Shown piece after piece: positions 31,788-40,885 of a DNA stretch of 41,991 nt; the first letter of the stretch is position 1; each line of letters opens with the position of its first letter. Source of the stretch: an uncultured Prevotella sp. (lineage in GTDB: Bacteria; Bacteroidota; Bacteroidia; Bacteroidales; Bacteroidaceae). The translations under genes were made by a program, and so were the position numbers. Location of the stretch: the NCBI GenBank assembly GCA_905236815.1, contig CAJOPE010000047.1, positions 1-41,991 on the forward strand, given 5' to 3'. The notes beneath the pieces were generated by a model. It was given only the letters and a program-made list of their open reading frames with translations, was not told the origin of the DNA and did no database searches.

Positions 31788-34286
31788 CTAGTAAGAAGCA
31801 CTAGTAGGGAAAACGTAGAATTGGCGATCAGACTGGAAATCAAGCATCCATTGGTCGAAGATAATATGGTCGTCAACAGCTTGGATTTCCAAGATATGTC
31901 TTCCCTGACTAAGATTAACACTTGCTTCCCTGATAGCCTGTCCTCTCAGAACATTGAGTTTCCATCGTTCTGAGCGGAAAGGCTCTTTTAATGAAATTAC
32001 CTGAGGTTCACCTCCGTCAATACTTATCTTAAAGCGAAGGTCGCCTTTATCGTTTGGTTGGGTTGGGATAAACGCCAAGCGAATTCTTGCTTCTCCACTT
32101 GTTTTTGCAAAGAATGAATAAGATAGCTTTCCCCCTGCAGGTATAGCTATTGCCCGCATGCTATGTCCGAGCATATCAATTGGATAAATACCCTGGCTCG
32201 CATTGGAATAGTTGCAGGCATTTGATACTACTACATTTCCTCGATTCCCGAAGAGATTATCCACTTCGTAGTTGTCGTCTGCATATTTTTCAATTTGTTG
32301 TGGGGTGATAGGCTCAGGAAGAGTAGGGGCCTGGAAAACATAAAGTCCTCTTGGGGCAGAACTCATACTGCCATTCCATTTTCCTCCTGCAAGTTTTGTG
32401 TTGTAATATTCTGTGAGTGAAAGTATTTCGTTGTATGCTTTCATACTGTTGGCAGCAGCAGTTAGGGCTTCCTCGTCCTTCTGGAATTGTCCAGGGCGGG
32501 CGATAGAGCGAGCCTCTTGTGATTCAAGTTGTTTTCTCGCCATATCAGCAGCACACAGTACAGGATATTTGATGGTAGCAAAGAAAGCATCCTTTCTTTC
32601 CATAGGGATTCGCTTCTCGATTTCCAGTACTTTATTTCGTAAGTCTTGGTAATTGGAAAGATATCGTTCCAGCTCATTTCCGAATTCACTTTCATTGAAT
32701 TCGGTATTCTGAACAGGAGACCATCCCTTGTCATATTGCTTCTTGTTAAGTTCAACTTGGTTCCAGCCCATAAACTCTGGTCGCCGAATTCCTGTGAGAT
32801 GATAGAATTCGCGCATGACAGGGAGAAGTTGTCGACCTTGCTCCTTGCCAAACTGTTCCATGAGCCAAGCCTCCAGATGGTTGTATATCGTGTTGGCCTT
32901 TACGCTATTGATGTTCCAGGCCATATCCATAAAAAGACTGAGTTGGTAGGCTGCTATCTTTGGGTCGTGAACATTGGCTATCCACATTTTCCGACAGTTA
33001 TGATTATAGGCGGTCAGCATTTCATTGAAGATCAATCCTGGTTGGATGGTGCAAAGCCAGAGCCAGTCGTGTGGTCTTCCCCAATAGCTAAGATGATAAT
33101 AGACTCCTCCACCACCTTTCCTTGCTTGTTCTGTACGATCACTTAGTCGAGTGAGATAGCCATAGTTGTCGTCGCACCAAAGAAGTGTAACGTCACTTGG
33201 AACCTTTAGTCCATTGTCATAAATATCTAGAACCTCTTTATAAGGAACGAATACCTGGGGGATATCATTGAGTTCTTTTTGCTGAACTCGTTTGAGCATT
33301 TTCCGTTGGCTATCGATAACTTTCTGAAGGGTTTTCACTTTCTCTTCAGTTGTCTTGGCACCTTGCATACCTCCGTCGTGAATGCCTCTGATACCTAGTG
33401 TATAGATAGCATCCATATCGGCAGTCTCTTTAGCGCGTTCCTCCCAATATTTCTCAATATTCTTTTTGCTCTTATTATAATTGAAAGGTCCCATCTTTCG
33501 CTCATCCCATTCAGCAACATTGTTGCGGAGGATAGGTTCGCAATGTGAACTTCCCACATAGATATCAAAGCTATCGGCAACAAGTTTATTACCCTTTACA
33601 GAGAAGAAGGCCTTGGTACCTGGATGCATTGCTGGCCATAGGGTATTGGCTTTAAGGCGAAGCATTAACTCAAAAAGCTTGCGATAATAGTTCGGTCCTA
33701 TTGCATTGTTTTTTCTATCGAGGTTTTTTGCATCCCATACTCTGCTACTCCAGTCCTCGTCATTAATAAAAATACCTCTGTACTCTACAGAAGGAGCCTG
33801 AAGTGTTTCGAACTTAGAGTCGATGGAAAGCTTCATCTGATAAATAGGAGTAACGTCTCCCCAATAAACCCATGGAGAAACTCCTGCCATTCTTGAAAGT
33901 TCAAGAATACCATAGGCAGTGCCACGACCATTGCTACCTGCAATCACGATCTTTCCATTTCTGATGCCGATATAGAAAGCATCTTTCTTGGTGATGATTT
34001 TGTGATAGGGGATTTTCTGCTGTTCTATTTCCTGCAGACCAATTTCATCTATTTGGTCCAACTGCCATATTTCGATAGTTCCATCTTTCTTTTTAAAAGC
34101 TTTTCTGCCTGTTACCGACTTCATATCCATCGTAAACAGGTCGATAGCTTTCTTAACTACTGTTGTATATTTACTTTTTGTAGTGTATGTGACATTACCA
34201 TGACCTGTGTACCAATCGATCTTTTTTGCAATGGTAACAGAAGGAATAACAAGAAGAAAGGTGATTACTAATACCTTGAAATTCAT
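31788..34286 (-). CDS. GH115-family alpha-glucuronidase
   Basis: Secreted or periplasmic enzyme predicted to remove (4-O-methyl)-glucuronic acid from xylan; 832 residues. A signal peptide (about 1-20, ending VTIA) leads into an N-terminal domain with KIVIAGSNGRGTAYGILELS and SPWVYWGDVTP. The TIM-barrel region has EYRGIFINDEDWSSRVWDAK, LMLRLKANTLWPAMHPGTKA, IYTLGIRGIHDGGMQGAKTT, VTLLWCDDNYGYLTRL and GGVYYHLSYWGRPHDWLWL, the landmark stretches of GH115. A helical region and a C-terminal beta-sandwich (about 670-832, ending LEIQAVDDHIIFDQW) follow. It stands alone: no SusC/SusD pair, xylanase or regulator lies next to it. A -7 box at 34344-34336 serves it. Active-site residues were not assigned. 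Confidence 0.93.
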   Translation of the reverse strand: MNFKVLVITFLLVIPSVTIAKKIDWYTGHGNVTYTTKSKYTTVVKKAIDLFTMDMKSVTGRKAFKKKDGTIEIWQLDQIDEIGLQEIEQQKIPYHKIITKKDAFYIGIRNGKIVIAGSNGRGTAYGILELSRMAGVSPWVYWGDVTPIYQMKLSIDSKFETLQAPSVEYRGIFINDEDWSSRVWDAKNLDRKNNAIGPNYYRKLFELMLRLKANTLWPAMHPGTKAFFSVKGNKLVADSFDIYVGSSHCEPILRNNVAEWDERKMGPFNYNKSKKNIEKYWEERAKETADMDAIYTLGIRGIHDGGMQGAKTTEEKVKTLQKVIDSQRKMLKRVQQKELNDIPQVFVPYKEVLDIYDNGLKVPSDVTLLWCDDNYGYLTRLSDRTEQARKGGGGVYYHLSYWGRPHDWLWLCTIQPGLIFNEMLTAYNHNCRKMWIANVHDPKIAAYQLSLFMDMAWNINSVKANTIYNHLEAWLMEQFGKEQGRQLLPVMREFYHLTGIRRPEFMGWNQVELNKKQYDKGWSPVQNTEFNESEFGNELERYLSNYQDLRNKVLEIEKRIPMERKDAFFATIKYPVLCAADMARKQLESQEARSIARPGQFQKDEEALTAAANSMKAYNEILSLTEYYNTKLAGGKWNGSMSSAPRGLYVFQAPTLPEPITPQQIEKYADDNYEVDNLFGNRGNVVVSNACNYSNASQGIYPIDMLGHSMRAIAIPAGGKLSYSFFAKTSGEARIRLAFIPTQPNDKGDLRFKISIDGGEPQVISLKEPFRSERWKLNVLRGQAIREASVNLSQGRHILEIQAVDDHIIFDQWMLDFQSDRQFYVFPTSASY

Positions 34287-34335
34287 AGATTTAAAAATTT
34301 CTCTAATCGTTATGCGTTATTATATTTCTCTTTAT

Positions 34336-34344
34336 GCAAAGGTA
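34336..34344 (-). promoter_or_regulatory. -7 box of the GH115 gene
   Basis: On the minus strand TACCTTTGC lies at 34344-34336, 50 nt before the ATG. At the expected -33 distance the strand reads TTC rather than TTG, a near match. Confidence 0.62.
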
Positions 34345-34383
34345 GTGAAAATCAGTTAGAAAGAGAAATAAATTTGTTTATTT

Positions 34384-34415
34384 TTGGATTTTCATTAAAA
34401 TATAGGTACTTTTGC
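34384..34415 (+). promoter_or_regulatory. mrp promoter
   Basis: TTG at 34384-34386 and TACTTTTGC at 34407-34415 are 20 nt apart; the ATG is 22 nt on. It is divergent from the GH115 promoter. Confidence 0.82.
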
Positions 34416-34437
34416 ACTACTAATCAAAATAGGAATT

Positions 34438-35544
34438 ATGACATTATATCCAAAACTTATTATGGATGCACTTAGTTTGGTCATCTATCCTGGCACCAAG
34501 AAAAATCTGGTGGAGAGTGAGATGGTGGCTGATGATATCCGCATCAATGGTATGAAGGTAAGCTTCTCTTTATTGTTTCCTCGTGATACAGATCCTTTCC
34601 TCAAGTCAACCTTGAAGGCTGCTGAGGCTCAGATACATTATTCTATTAGCAAGGATGTTGAGGTTGAGATTACTCCTGAGTTCAAGTCTGCTCCTCGTCC
34701 TGAGGTTGGAAAGTTGCTTCCTCAGGTGAAGAATGTAATTGCAGTAAGTTCTGGTAAGGGTGGTGTCGGTAAGAGTACGGTTTCTGCAAACCTTGCGATT
34801 GCGCTTGCCAAATTAGGTTATAAGGTAGGATTGTTGGATACAGATATCTTTGGTCCTTCTATGCCAAAGATGTTTGGTGTAGAGGATGCACGTCCTTGTG
34901 CTGTTGAGAAGGATGGTCGTAACTTGATTGAGCCAATTGAGAAATATGGAGTTAAACTTTTAAGTATTGGTTTCTTCGTAGATCCTAATACTGCTACTCT
35001 TTGGCGTGGTGGTATGGCTACTTCTGCTTTAAAGCAGTTAATTGCTGATGCTGATTGGGGAGATCTTGATTATTTCATTCTTGATACTCCTCCAGGTACT
35101 AGTGATATTCATCTCACCTTGCTCCAGACCCTATCTATTACTGGTGCTGTGATTGTGACAACTCCTCAGAAAGTGGCCTTGGCTGATGCTCGCAAGGGTA
35201 TTGATATGTATCGCAATGAGAAGGTGAATGTGCCAATTCTCGGCTTGGTAGAGAATATGGCTTATTTTACTCCAGCAGAACTTCCTGAGAATAAGTATTA
35301 TATCTTCGGAAAGGATGGGGGTAAGAATCTTGCAAAGGAACTCGAGGCTCCTTTATTGGCACAGCTTCCGATTGTTCAGAGCATCTGCGAAAATGGTGAT
35401 GAGGGTACTCCTGCTGCAACAAAGGTTGACACCATCACAGGTCAGTCTTTCTTAAGTCTTGCTCAGGCTGTTGTAACGGTTGTGAATCGCCGTAATAAGG
35501 AGAAGCCAAAGACTAAGATAGTTGAGGTGCATAATGGTGATTAA
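34438..35544 (+). CDS. mrp: Mrp/NBP35-type ATPase (iron-sulfur carrier family), no CxxC
   Basis: P-loop ATPase of the ApbC/Mrp family, implicated in Fe-S cluster carriage; 368 residues, cytoplasmic. An N-terminal MIP18-like domain (about 1-85, LIMDALSLVIYPGTKKNLVE) is followed by the ATPase: AVSSGKGGVGKSTVSANLAI (deviant Walker A), VGLLDTDIFGPSMPKMFG, LLSIGFFVDPNTATLWRGGM, and a YFILDTPPGTSDIHLTLL segment. The usual CxxC metal-binding pair after VENMAYF is absent; the stretch reads TPAELPENKYYIFGKDGG. The protein has only two cysteines, not adjacent. It could therefore carry clusters differently or not at all. It has its own promoter and a shared terminator at 35573. Confidence 0.93.
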   Translation: MTLYPKLIMDALSLVIYPGTKKNLVESEMVADDIRINGMKVSFSLLFPRDTDPFLKSTLKAAEAQIHYSISKDVEVEITPEFKSAPRPEVGKLLPQVKNVIAVSSGKGGVGKSTVSANLAIALAKLGYKVGLLDTDIFGPSMPKMFGVEDARPCAVEKDGRNLIEPIEKYGVKLLSIGFFVDPNTATLWRGGMATSALKQLIADADWGDLDYFILDTPPGTSDIHLTLLQTLSITGAVIVTTPQKVALADARKGIDMYRNEKVNVPILGLVENMAYFTPAELPENKYYIFGKDGGKNLAKELEAPLLAQLPIVQSICENGDEGTPAATKVDTITGQSFLSLAQAVVTVVNRRNKEKPKTKIVEVHNGD

Positions 35545-35572
35545 TCCTTTTCTTTAAGGTATCCCTATAACG

Positions 35573-35622
35573 AAAAATCCGCTTTCAGTTATCTTGTATA
35601 GATATTCTGAAAGCGGATTTTT
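35573..35622. terminator. Bidirectional terminator between mrp and the exporter operon
   Basis: A perfect 16-bp stem, AAAAATCCGCTTTCAG (35573-35588) with CTGAAAGCGGATTTTT (35607-35622), has an 18-nt loop. It has A-tracts and T-tracts on opposite sides, so it can stop transcription both ways. Confidence 0.93.
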
Positions 35623-35638
35623 ATTTTGTTGTCGTTGT

Positions 35639-36871
35639 TTACTCATCCTCGTTTGTATCTGCATCCAAACCTGCATGCCGGCGGGCATTGCGCAATTGAT
35701 GACGATATACCAGACAGGTTACGAAGAAATAAACTCCTACTTGTATCCATAATGCTTGGAATTCTTCCGTGATATCTGAAATAGATGCTCCCATACTGCT
35801 GATTCGAAGGAATCCTCTTACACCCCAGGTCGAAGGAATCAACCATCCAATGCTCTGCCATACTCCAGGTATATTAGCTTGTGGCCATGATATACCGGTC
35901 ATAAATAGGAATGGAAGGGAGGTAAATACTACCAATAACAACACATTCTCACGATAGCGGACCAGGCAGGATAGCATCATTCCAAATAGTATGCAGCTTA
36001 ATATATAAGGTAGCATGAACTGGAAGAGTGTCCAACCATCCACTAGCGATACAAAGTGGAATATTTTTGGAACAACCAGTGCCAGGTAGGCTCCCATAAC
36101 TGCATATATCATCATATAGGCAAGGGATTTTCCTGTTACAATTCGGAATACACCCGCATAGTGTTCGCTGATAGGTATCAACTCTTTATTCTTATTGGTT
36201 TCTCGGGCTGTACCAGCCAATAGACCGATACCCAATAGCAATGTCTGTTGAATAATAACCATTAATACACCTGGGATGATGGCATTACCATATCCTCCTG
36301 TTGTATTGAAGATTGCAACTTCATCAAAATCGAGTGGTTGTGTGGTTATCTGGTCATCTCTATTGGTATAGCCTTTTGAAGCGGCTATTTGTATATCGGA
36401 GTTTATACCGCTGGCTACAGCCTGTGCAGTTTGGTAAATGGCTTTATAGGTGAGCATCAAACTCATATCGCAATATACTCCTACGTGAGCTTGTTCGCCT
36501 CTACCTAGTCTTTTGTCAAAGTCTGGTGGAAAATAGAGAATACCATGGACTGCCTGCTTGGCAACAAGATCCTTGGCCTCTTCGATACTCGTACAATAGT
36601 AGGCTGCTTTGGTGTCTCCTGCTGCATCAAACTTCTGAATGAATTCCCTGCTGGAGTGACTATGTGAAAGATCGACAATTGCTGTCGGTACTTCGTGAAC
36701 CACCTCATTATTATAAATCCAGGAATAAAGCAGAGGATAGCCTAATGGTACCAGAATCATAAAGAGGAGCGCACCCTCGTCCTTGACGACATTGCGCATC
36801 TCTTGGGCCCAGATAAAACACATATCCTTCAGACCTCTGGCGATTTTCTTTAATAAACTGTTTGCTATCAT
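35639..36871 (-). CDS. ABC-2 type transporter permease (second of pair)
   Basis: Inner-membrane permease of an ABC-2 exporter (YhhJ/YbhR-like), 410 residues. One N-terminal helix (about 34-52, LLFMILVPLGYPLLYSWIY) is followed by a large periplasmic domain (about 55-200, with PTAIVDLSHSHSSREFIQKF), and then five more helices. The last part carries FLFMTGISWPQANIPG, the family's characteristic turn, and an IGWLIPSTWGVRGFLRISSM stretch. It starts 14 nt after the first permease gene stop and is the last gene before the shared terminator. The two permeases should form a heterodimer. No ATP-binding subunit is encoded in the operon. Confidence 0.9.
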   Translation of the reverse strand: MIANSLLKKIARGLKDMCFIWAQEMRNVVKDEGALLFMILVPLGYPLLYSWIYNNEVVHEVPTAIVDLSHSHSSREFIQKFDAAGDTKAAYYCTSIEEAKDLVAKQAVHGILYFPPDFDKRLGRGEQAHVGVYCDMSLMLTYKAIYQTAQAVASGINSDIQIAASKGYTNRDDQITTQPLDFDEVAIFNTTGGYGNAIIPGVLMVIIQQTLLLGIGLLAGTARETNKNKELIPISEHYAGVFRIVTGKSLAYMMIYAVMGAYLALVVPKIFHFVSLVDGWTLFQFMLPYILSCILFGMMLSCLVRYRENVLLLVVFTSLPFLFMTGISWPQANIPGVWQSIGWLIPSTWGVRGFLRISSMGASISDITEEFQALWIQVGVYFFVTCLVYRHQLRNARRHAGLDADTNEDE

Positions 36872-36885
36872 TTTTTAGTCCTGAT

Positions 36886-38049
36886 TTATGGAATATAAAC
36901 ATATTCAAGCATCGCCTTCTTGATGTTCCATGCTACAAACATTGGCAAGAGGGCAAAGGCGAGTAATGCTGCTACGTGTAGCATGCAATCATTCATAGGG
37001 AAACCATTGAAGATGCTTATCTGATATATCATATAATAGTGTCGAAGTGGAAAGAGCTGGGCGATTGCCTCAATAATGCTGTCCATTGCAAATACTGGAT
37101 AGGTGGCTCCGCAAGCAGAGAAACTTACTACCGACCAGAGAGAGCAGATACTCATAGACATTCTCAAGGATGGCATCAAGCCAAAGGCGAAGACTCCAAA
37201 TCCTTGGCATGCTAATACTGCCAGTACTCCAAGTAACAGCATAGGCTTGATTCCTCCCGGATGTGGAAATCCCAGTCTTCCATAAATATACAGCTCGAAA
37301 GCAAAGAAAATGGTGAGGAATATCAATGTCTGTGGAAGTAACTTTCCGATGAGCGCTACATGCACATTGTTGTCGGCCATTGCCAACCATTCCTTTGAAC
37401 GGCCAAATTTCAGCTCAGTTCCTATAGAATAAGGTGTAATGAGGAAGATGAACAACATCAGAACACCTGGTACCATTACGGTTGAGAGGTAAATATTGTA
37501 GTTGGCGTATGGATTTCCTATCATATGCAGGTCGACTGCTATTGGCTGCAGGAAAGTGGCAATTTCCTCAGAGGTCTTTCCTAGTGCCGATAATTTCTGC
37601 ATACCTACAGCAGCTGAGCCCAAGGTGGAAATGGTCTTCAAGTCTCGGAACAGCATTCCACCCGCAGCGAGCGACACATTACTATAATAGAAGGAAATCT
37701 TTGGACGGTTGGAGGTCATCAAACCGCTGGTTGTTCCTTCTGGAATATAGAGAAATGCGTAGATCTTATTCTGCTGCATCGCCTCTCTAGCCTCGTTCAC
37801 ATCCTTGTATCGTGCTACCACTTCAGTGGTTTGAAAGGCATCTAACTTCCTAACTAATGCACGAGAAGTTGAAGTGTTGTCCTGATCGACAACACCTACA
37901 GGCATATCGGTTGGCACTCCATTCTCCATCAGAGAGGTGAAGAAATAAATCACGAGGATAGGGAAGAGGATCATGCAGAATCCATAAATGGAGTTCTTCC
38001 GCATTATTCCCACCTCGCGAAGTGCTATGTTATAGATCTGTTTAAACAT
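36886..38049 (-). CDS. ABC-2 type transporter permease (first of pair)
   Basis: The 387-residue partner of the permease at 35639. The N-terminal helix (about 20-39, IYGFCMILFPILVIYFFTSL) is followed by a periplasmic domain (about 42-200, with VGVVDQDNTSTSRALVRKLD and YAFLYIPEGTTSGLMTSNRP), then a helix cluster (about 210-375). Near the C-terminus it has the family motif SACGATYPVFAMDSIIEAIA with LFPLRHYYMIYQIS. It starts 27 nt after the HlyD gene stop. Substrate is unknown; YbhFSR-type pumps export cations, drugs or, in some bacteria, lipid-like compounds. Confidence 0.9.
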   Translation of the reverse strand: MFKQIYNIALREVGIMRKNSIYGFCMILFPILVIYFFTSLMENGVPTDMPVGVVDQDNTSTSRALVRKLDAFQTTEVVARYKDVNEAREAMQQNKIYAFLYIPEGTTSGLMTSNRPKISFYYSNVSLAAGGMLFRDLKTISTLGSAAVGMQKLSALGKTSEEIATFLQPIAVDLHMIGNPYANYNIYLSTVMVPGVLMLFIFLITPYSIGTELKFGRSKEWLAMADNNVHVALIGKLLPQTLIFLTIFFAFELYIYGRLGFPHPGGIKPMLLLGVLAVLACQGFGVFAFGLMPSLRMSMSICSLWSVVSFSACGATYPVFAMDSIIEAIAQLFPLRHYYMIYQISIFNGFPMNDCMLHVAALLAFALLPMFVAWNIKKAMLEYVYIP

Positions 38050-38076
38050 TCTAAACTTCCTTTCTTTGGAAAGGCT

Positions 38077-39069
38077 TTAGTTCTTAACGATTAAACTCAT
38101 ACCTGGACGAAGACCATCAAGTTGAGTAACAGGGCGTGCCTTTACCTCGAAGGTCTTTCGATCGTAATCGCCAGTAGACTTGGTTGCTTTCCAGGCAGCA
38201 AACGATCCCTCATCCTTAACATAGAAAACCTTCATCTTTATTTCCTTGTTGAAAGCAGGTACAAAAGCGGTGAAAGTATTGTTCATCATCAAGCCTGCAT
38301 CCTTCATTCTATCCTCACGAATGTTGAAGGTACCCCACATATCTTTCATAATCGAAATGCTCATGATTGGAGAGCCAAGACCAACAAGCTCGCCTATCTT
38401 TGGATAGACGCTGCTCACTTCACCCTCTACTTGGGCGATCTGTACGGTTTCCTTCAGCAAAGAGGATACAACCTTTACGGCTTTCTGTGCAGCCTTTGCA
38501 TTGCTGGCAGCTACTGCCTTTTCCTGTGAACGGGCACCCGATTTTGCAAGGTCATACTGGCTTTTGGCAGCAAGTACCTGTGCCTCTGTTGCCTTGTAGG
38601 CAGCAAAGGCCTCGTCTCTCTTCTGTCCACTCAGCACACCCTCATCATAGAGATTCTGCATGCGGGTATAGGTCTTCTGTGCAATCTCGGCAGCAGCAAT
38701 TGCTGATTGCCAAAGTTGATAAGCTCCCTGAATTTGCTCTTTGCGAGCACCTGCGTCTGTAAGTTCTTGTACAGCTTGGGCAGCCTGTCCGGTTGCCTCT
38801 ACCACCTGCTTCTGGGCATCTACTTCTGGAACTTCCAGAATGGCAAGGGTGTCTCCAACGTGTACATAGTCGCCTTCCTTAACGCGGAGCTCTACAATTC
38901 TTCCTGGTAACTTGCAGGAAACTCGATATTCGCTTACCTCAACTTCTCCCTGTATGGTCTCATCTTCCTTGTCGAGTGTGAAGAAACCGATAAGACCTAC
39001 GATTATTACTACTGATGCAAATCCGATGACTGCGAGTAGAATGTTGTTATGTTGTGATTTTGCTGACAT
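38077..39069 (-). CDS. HlyD-family periplasmic adaptor (membrane fusion protein)
   Basis: Links the inner-membrane permeases to the TolC-like channel; 330 residues. One N-terminal membrane anchor (about 9-29, NILLAVIGFASVVIIVGLIG) is followed by a lipoyl/barrel-sandwich half (VSCKLPGRIVELRVKEGDYV). A coiled-coil hairpin (about 85-210) is rich in Ala/Gln/Lys, with QVVEATGQAAQAVQELTDAG and MQNLYDEGVLSGQKRDEAFA. The second lipoyl half and a beta-barrel end follow (IGELVGLGSPIMSI; VKARPVTQLDGLRPGMSLIV). It lies between the tolC-like gene (38-nt gap) and the first permease (27 nt). The coiled coil matches the YbhG/EmrA style more than the MacA style. Confidence 0.92.
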   Translation of the reverse strand: MSAKSQHNNILLAVIGFASVVIIVGLIGFFTLDKEDETIQGEVEVSEYRVSCKLPGRIVELRVKEGDYVHVGDTLAILEVPEVDAQKQVVEATGQAAQAVQELTDAGARKEQIQGAYQLWQSAIAAAEIAQKTYTRMQNLYDEGVLSGQKRDEAFAAYKATEAQVLAAKSQYDLAKSGARSQEKAVAASNAKAAQKAVKVVSSLLKETVQIAQVEGEVSSVYPKIGELVGLGSPIMSISIMKDMWGTFNIREDRMKDAGLMMNNTFTAFVPAFNKEIKMKVFYVKDEGSFAAWKATKSTGDYDRKTFEVKARPVTQLDGLRPGMSLIVKN

Positions 39070-39107
39070 AATCTTTTGTTTTCAGTTATACGTTCTTATT
39101 ATTAGTT

Positions 39108-40658
39108 TTAGTATCCAAGTGTTCCTAATGCCTTGCTTAGTCCAACTTGTGAAAGTTTTACGTTGATTTCAGCATCAATTAGCTGAGTCTGTGCCTGCTG
39201 CCAGGCGGTTTGGGCTGCCATCACTTCTGTTGACTGCATCACTCCTTCGCGGAAACCGATGTTGGCGCATCGCATATTCTCCTCTGCGCTCTTGATGTTT
39301 TCTTTTGCCATGGCGAGTTTCTTCTGGGCGTCCTTCACCTTGAAACGGCTTTGTGTCACCTGAAGCTGAATTTTCTCTCGGGCATCATTCAGCTGCATAA
39401 CGGCAAGGGTGGTTGCTGCCTTGGTTGCTCGCACCTTATATACGCCTTCAAACCAGTTCCATACAGGTATCTGAACGGTTACTCCCACATTCCATACGCC
39501 TCCGAACTTGTTCTGGAATCCGTTGAACATGTTTGGGTTGGAAATGAGGTAACCTCCTGTTAGGGCAACATGTGGAAGATAGGCTGCCTGTACAAGCTTC
39601 TGACTTTCCTCGCTGATGGAAACTGCACTTTCCAGCATCTTCAGCTCTGGTCGGTTGTTTAGGTCTTCGCCTTGCTGGTCGCTATATGTTGTAGACGTGG
39701 AGAATACATCTTTGTCCTCGTCGGCAAGTTTGATTTCGTCCTCCATTGGCAGTCCGCAAAGCTGACAGAGTAGCATTCTCGAGAGGGTGAGTCCATCCTC
39801 AACCTGACTAATCTGCATCTCGGCCTCATTCACCTTCACATCTACTTTAAGTCCGTCGGCACGTGTAGCTACACCTTGCTTTATCATCTTGTGAACATCC
39901 TCATCGAGTTTCTTCACAAGGTCTCGATAACTTATGGCGAGTTTCTGCTTCTGTTTCAGCGAAACCACCATCCAGTAAGCCTGGTCTATATTATATAAGG
40001 TGGACTGCTGTTGCAGGTTGAGGTCGTTGTCGGCAACACGCTCGCCAATATCAGCGATGCGGTTAGCTGCAGAAATGGCTCCGCCCATAAAGATAGGCTG
40101 GCGAACCATAATTGCTCCCGACCAGATATTTCGGGTATCTGTATCGAAAGCATCCACAATCTTTTGTCCCATCTGATTTCCTGCTTGAGCAATGGTCTGT
40201 CCCATTGTTTGTCCTATGCCTCCGATAGAACTCATCTGCTGTGAAAGTTGCTGGGCAACTGCAGGACTCAGCACTCCGCCCTTCACCATATTGGTGATGA
40301 TTTCGCCAAAGCCAGCCTGCAGGTTCTGCATATTGCTGGCAAAACCCGAAAGCGCCTGGCTTCCTGAGGTTGCAAATGTCGTACCAATGTTGCTGAGTTC
40401 AGTTTTCTGCGAATTGCTGAGTACGGAAATCTCTCGGCTGAAATATTGATATCCGCCGATAGCATCCACTTTAGGCAGGTATTTCGTGCGTGCTGCCTTG
40501 CGAGTGTTGACCGCTACTTCTTTCTTTAGTTTCGACACGTTGAGCTGCTTGTTGTTTCGCAATGCCAGCGCTCTACAACTGTCGAGGGTAAGTACCTCTT
40601 GGGCTGCAGAAGGCAGCACAACAGCTGTCAACATGACGATTGATAGTAATTTCTTCAT
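39108..40658 (-). CDS. TolC-family outer-membrane efflux protein
   Basis: Outer-membrane channel-tunnel subunit of 516 residues. The signal peptide (MKKLLSIVMLTAVVLPSAAQ, cleaved before Glu) is followed by two repeated OEP halves with LTLDSCRALALRNNKQLNVS and later DLNNRPELKMLESAVSISEE (the family's RPEL motif). Between the first strand and the helices is a long Gly/Ser/Asn/Gln-rich insertion (about 80-165, with SGSQALSGFASNMQNLQAGF and SSIGGIGQTMGQTIAQAGNQ), longer than in E. coli TolC. It is first in the operon, with a good promoter at 40727-40696. The coupled HlyD and ABC-2 genes place it in one tripartite export system. Confidence 0.94.
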   Translation of the reverse strand: MKKLLSIVMLTAVVLPSAAQEVLTLDSCRALALRNNKQLNVSKLKKEVAVNTRKAARTKYLPKVDAIGGYQYFSREISVLSNSQKTELSNIGTTFATSGSQALSGFASNMQNLQAGFGEIITNMVKGGVLSPAVAQQLSQQMSSIGGIGQTMGQTIAQAGNQMGQKIVDAFDTDTRNIWSGAIMVRQPIFMGGAISAANRIADIGERVADNDLNLQQQSTLYNIDQAYWMVVSLKQKQKLAISYRDLVKKLDEDVHKMIKQGVATRADGLKVDVKVNEAEMQISQVEDGLTLSRMLLCQLCGLPMEDEIKLADEDKDVFSTSTTYSDQQGEDLNNRPELKMLESAVSISEESQKLVQAAYLPHVALTGGYLISNPNMFNGFQNKFGGVWNVGVTVQIPVWNWFEGVYKVRATKAATTLAVMQLNDAREKIQLQVTQSRFKVKDAQKKLAMAKENIKSAEENMRCANIGFREGVMQSTEVMAAQTAWQQAQTQLIDAEINVKLSQVGLSKALGTLGY

Positions 40659-40695
40659 TAAAAAGAATCTTTTTTAAAAGCTATGTAAAACCATT

Positions 40696-40727
40696 GCAAA
40701 ATTACTAGTTTTTTAATAGAACTCCAA
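40696..40727 (-). promoter_or_regulatory. Promoter of the TolC-HlyD-ABC operon
   Basis: On the minus strand, TAATTTTGC (40704-40696) and TTG (40727-40725) are 20 nt apart, 37 nt before the ATG. No obvious operator palindrome was seen nearby. Confidence 0.78.
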
Positions 40728-40885
40728 GAGTTTTTTCTTTCCAAATCTTTAATAGTTTTAAAATTAGCATTTTTAGGGAAAAATAGAACAATATTAAATT
40801 AAATTATCTTTCCTTTTCGATGGTTTTTGGACGAAAAGTGGTTGATTTTTATAATATTGGAGTTTTGATTCCGTTTTTGTCTTAT

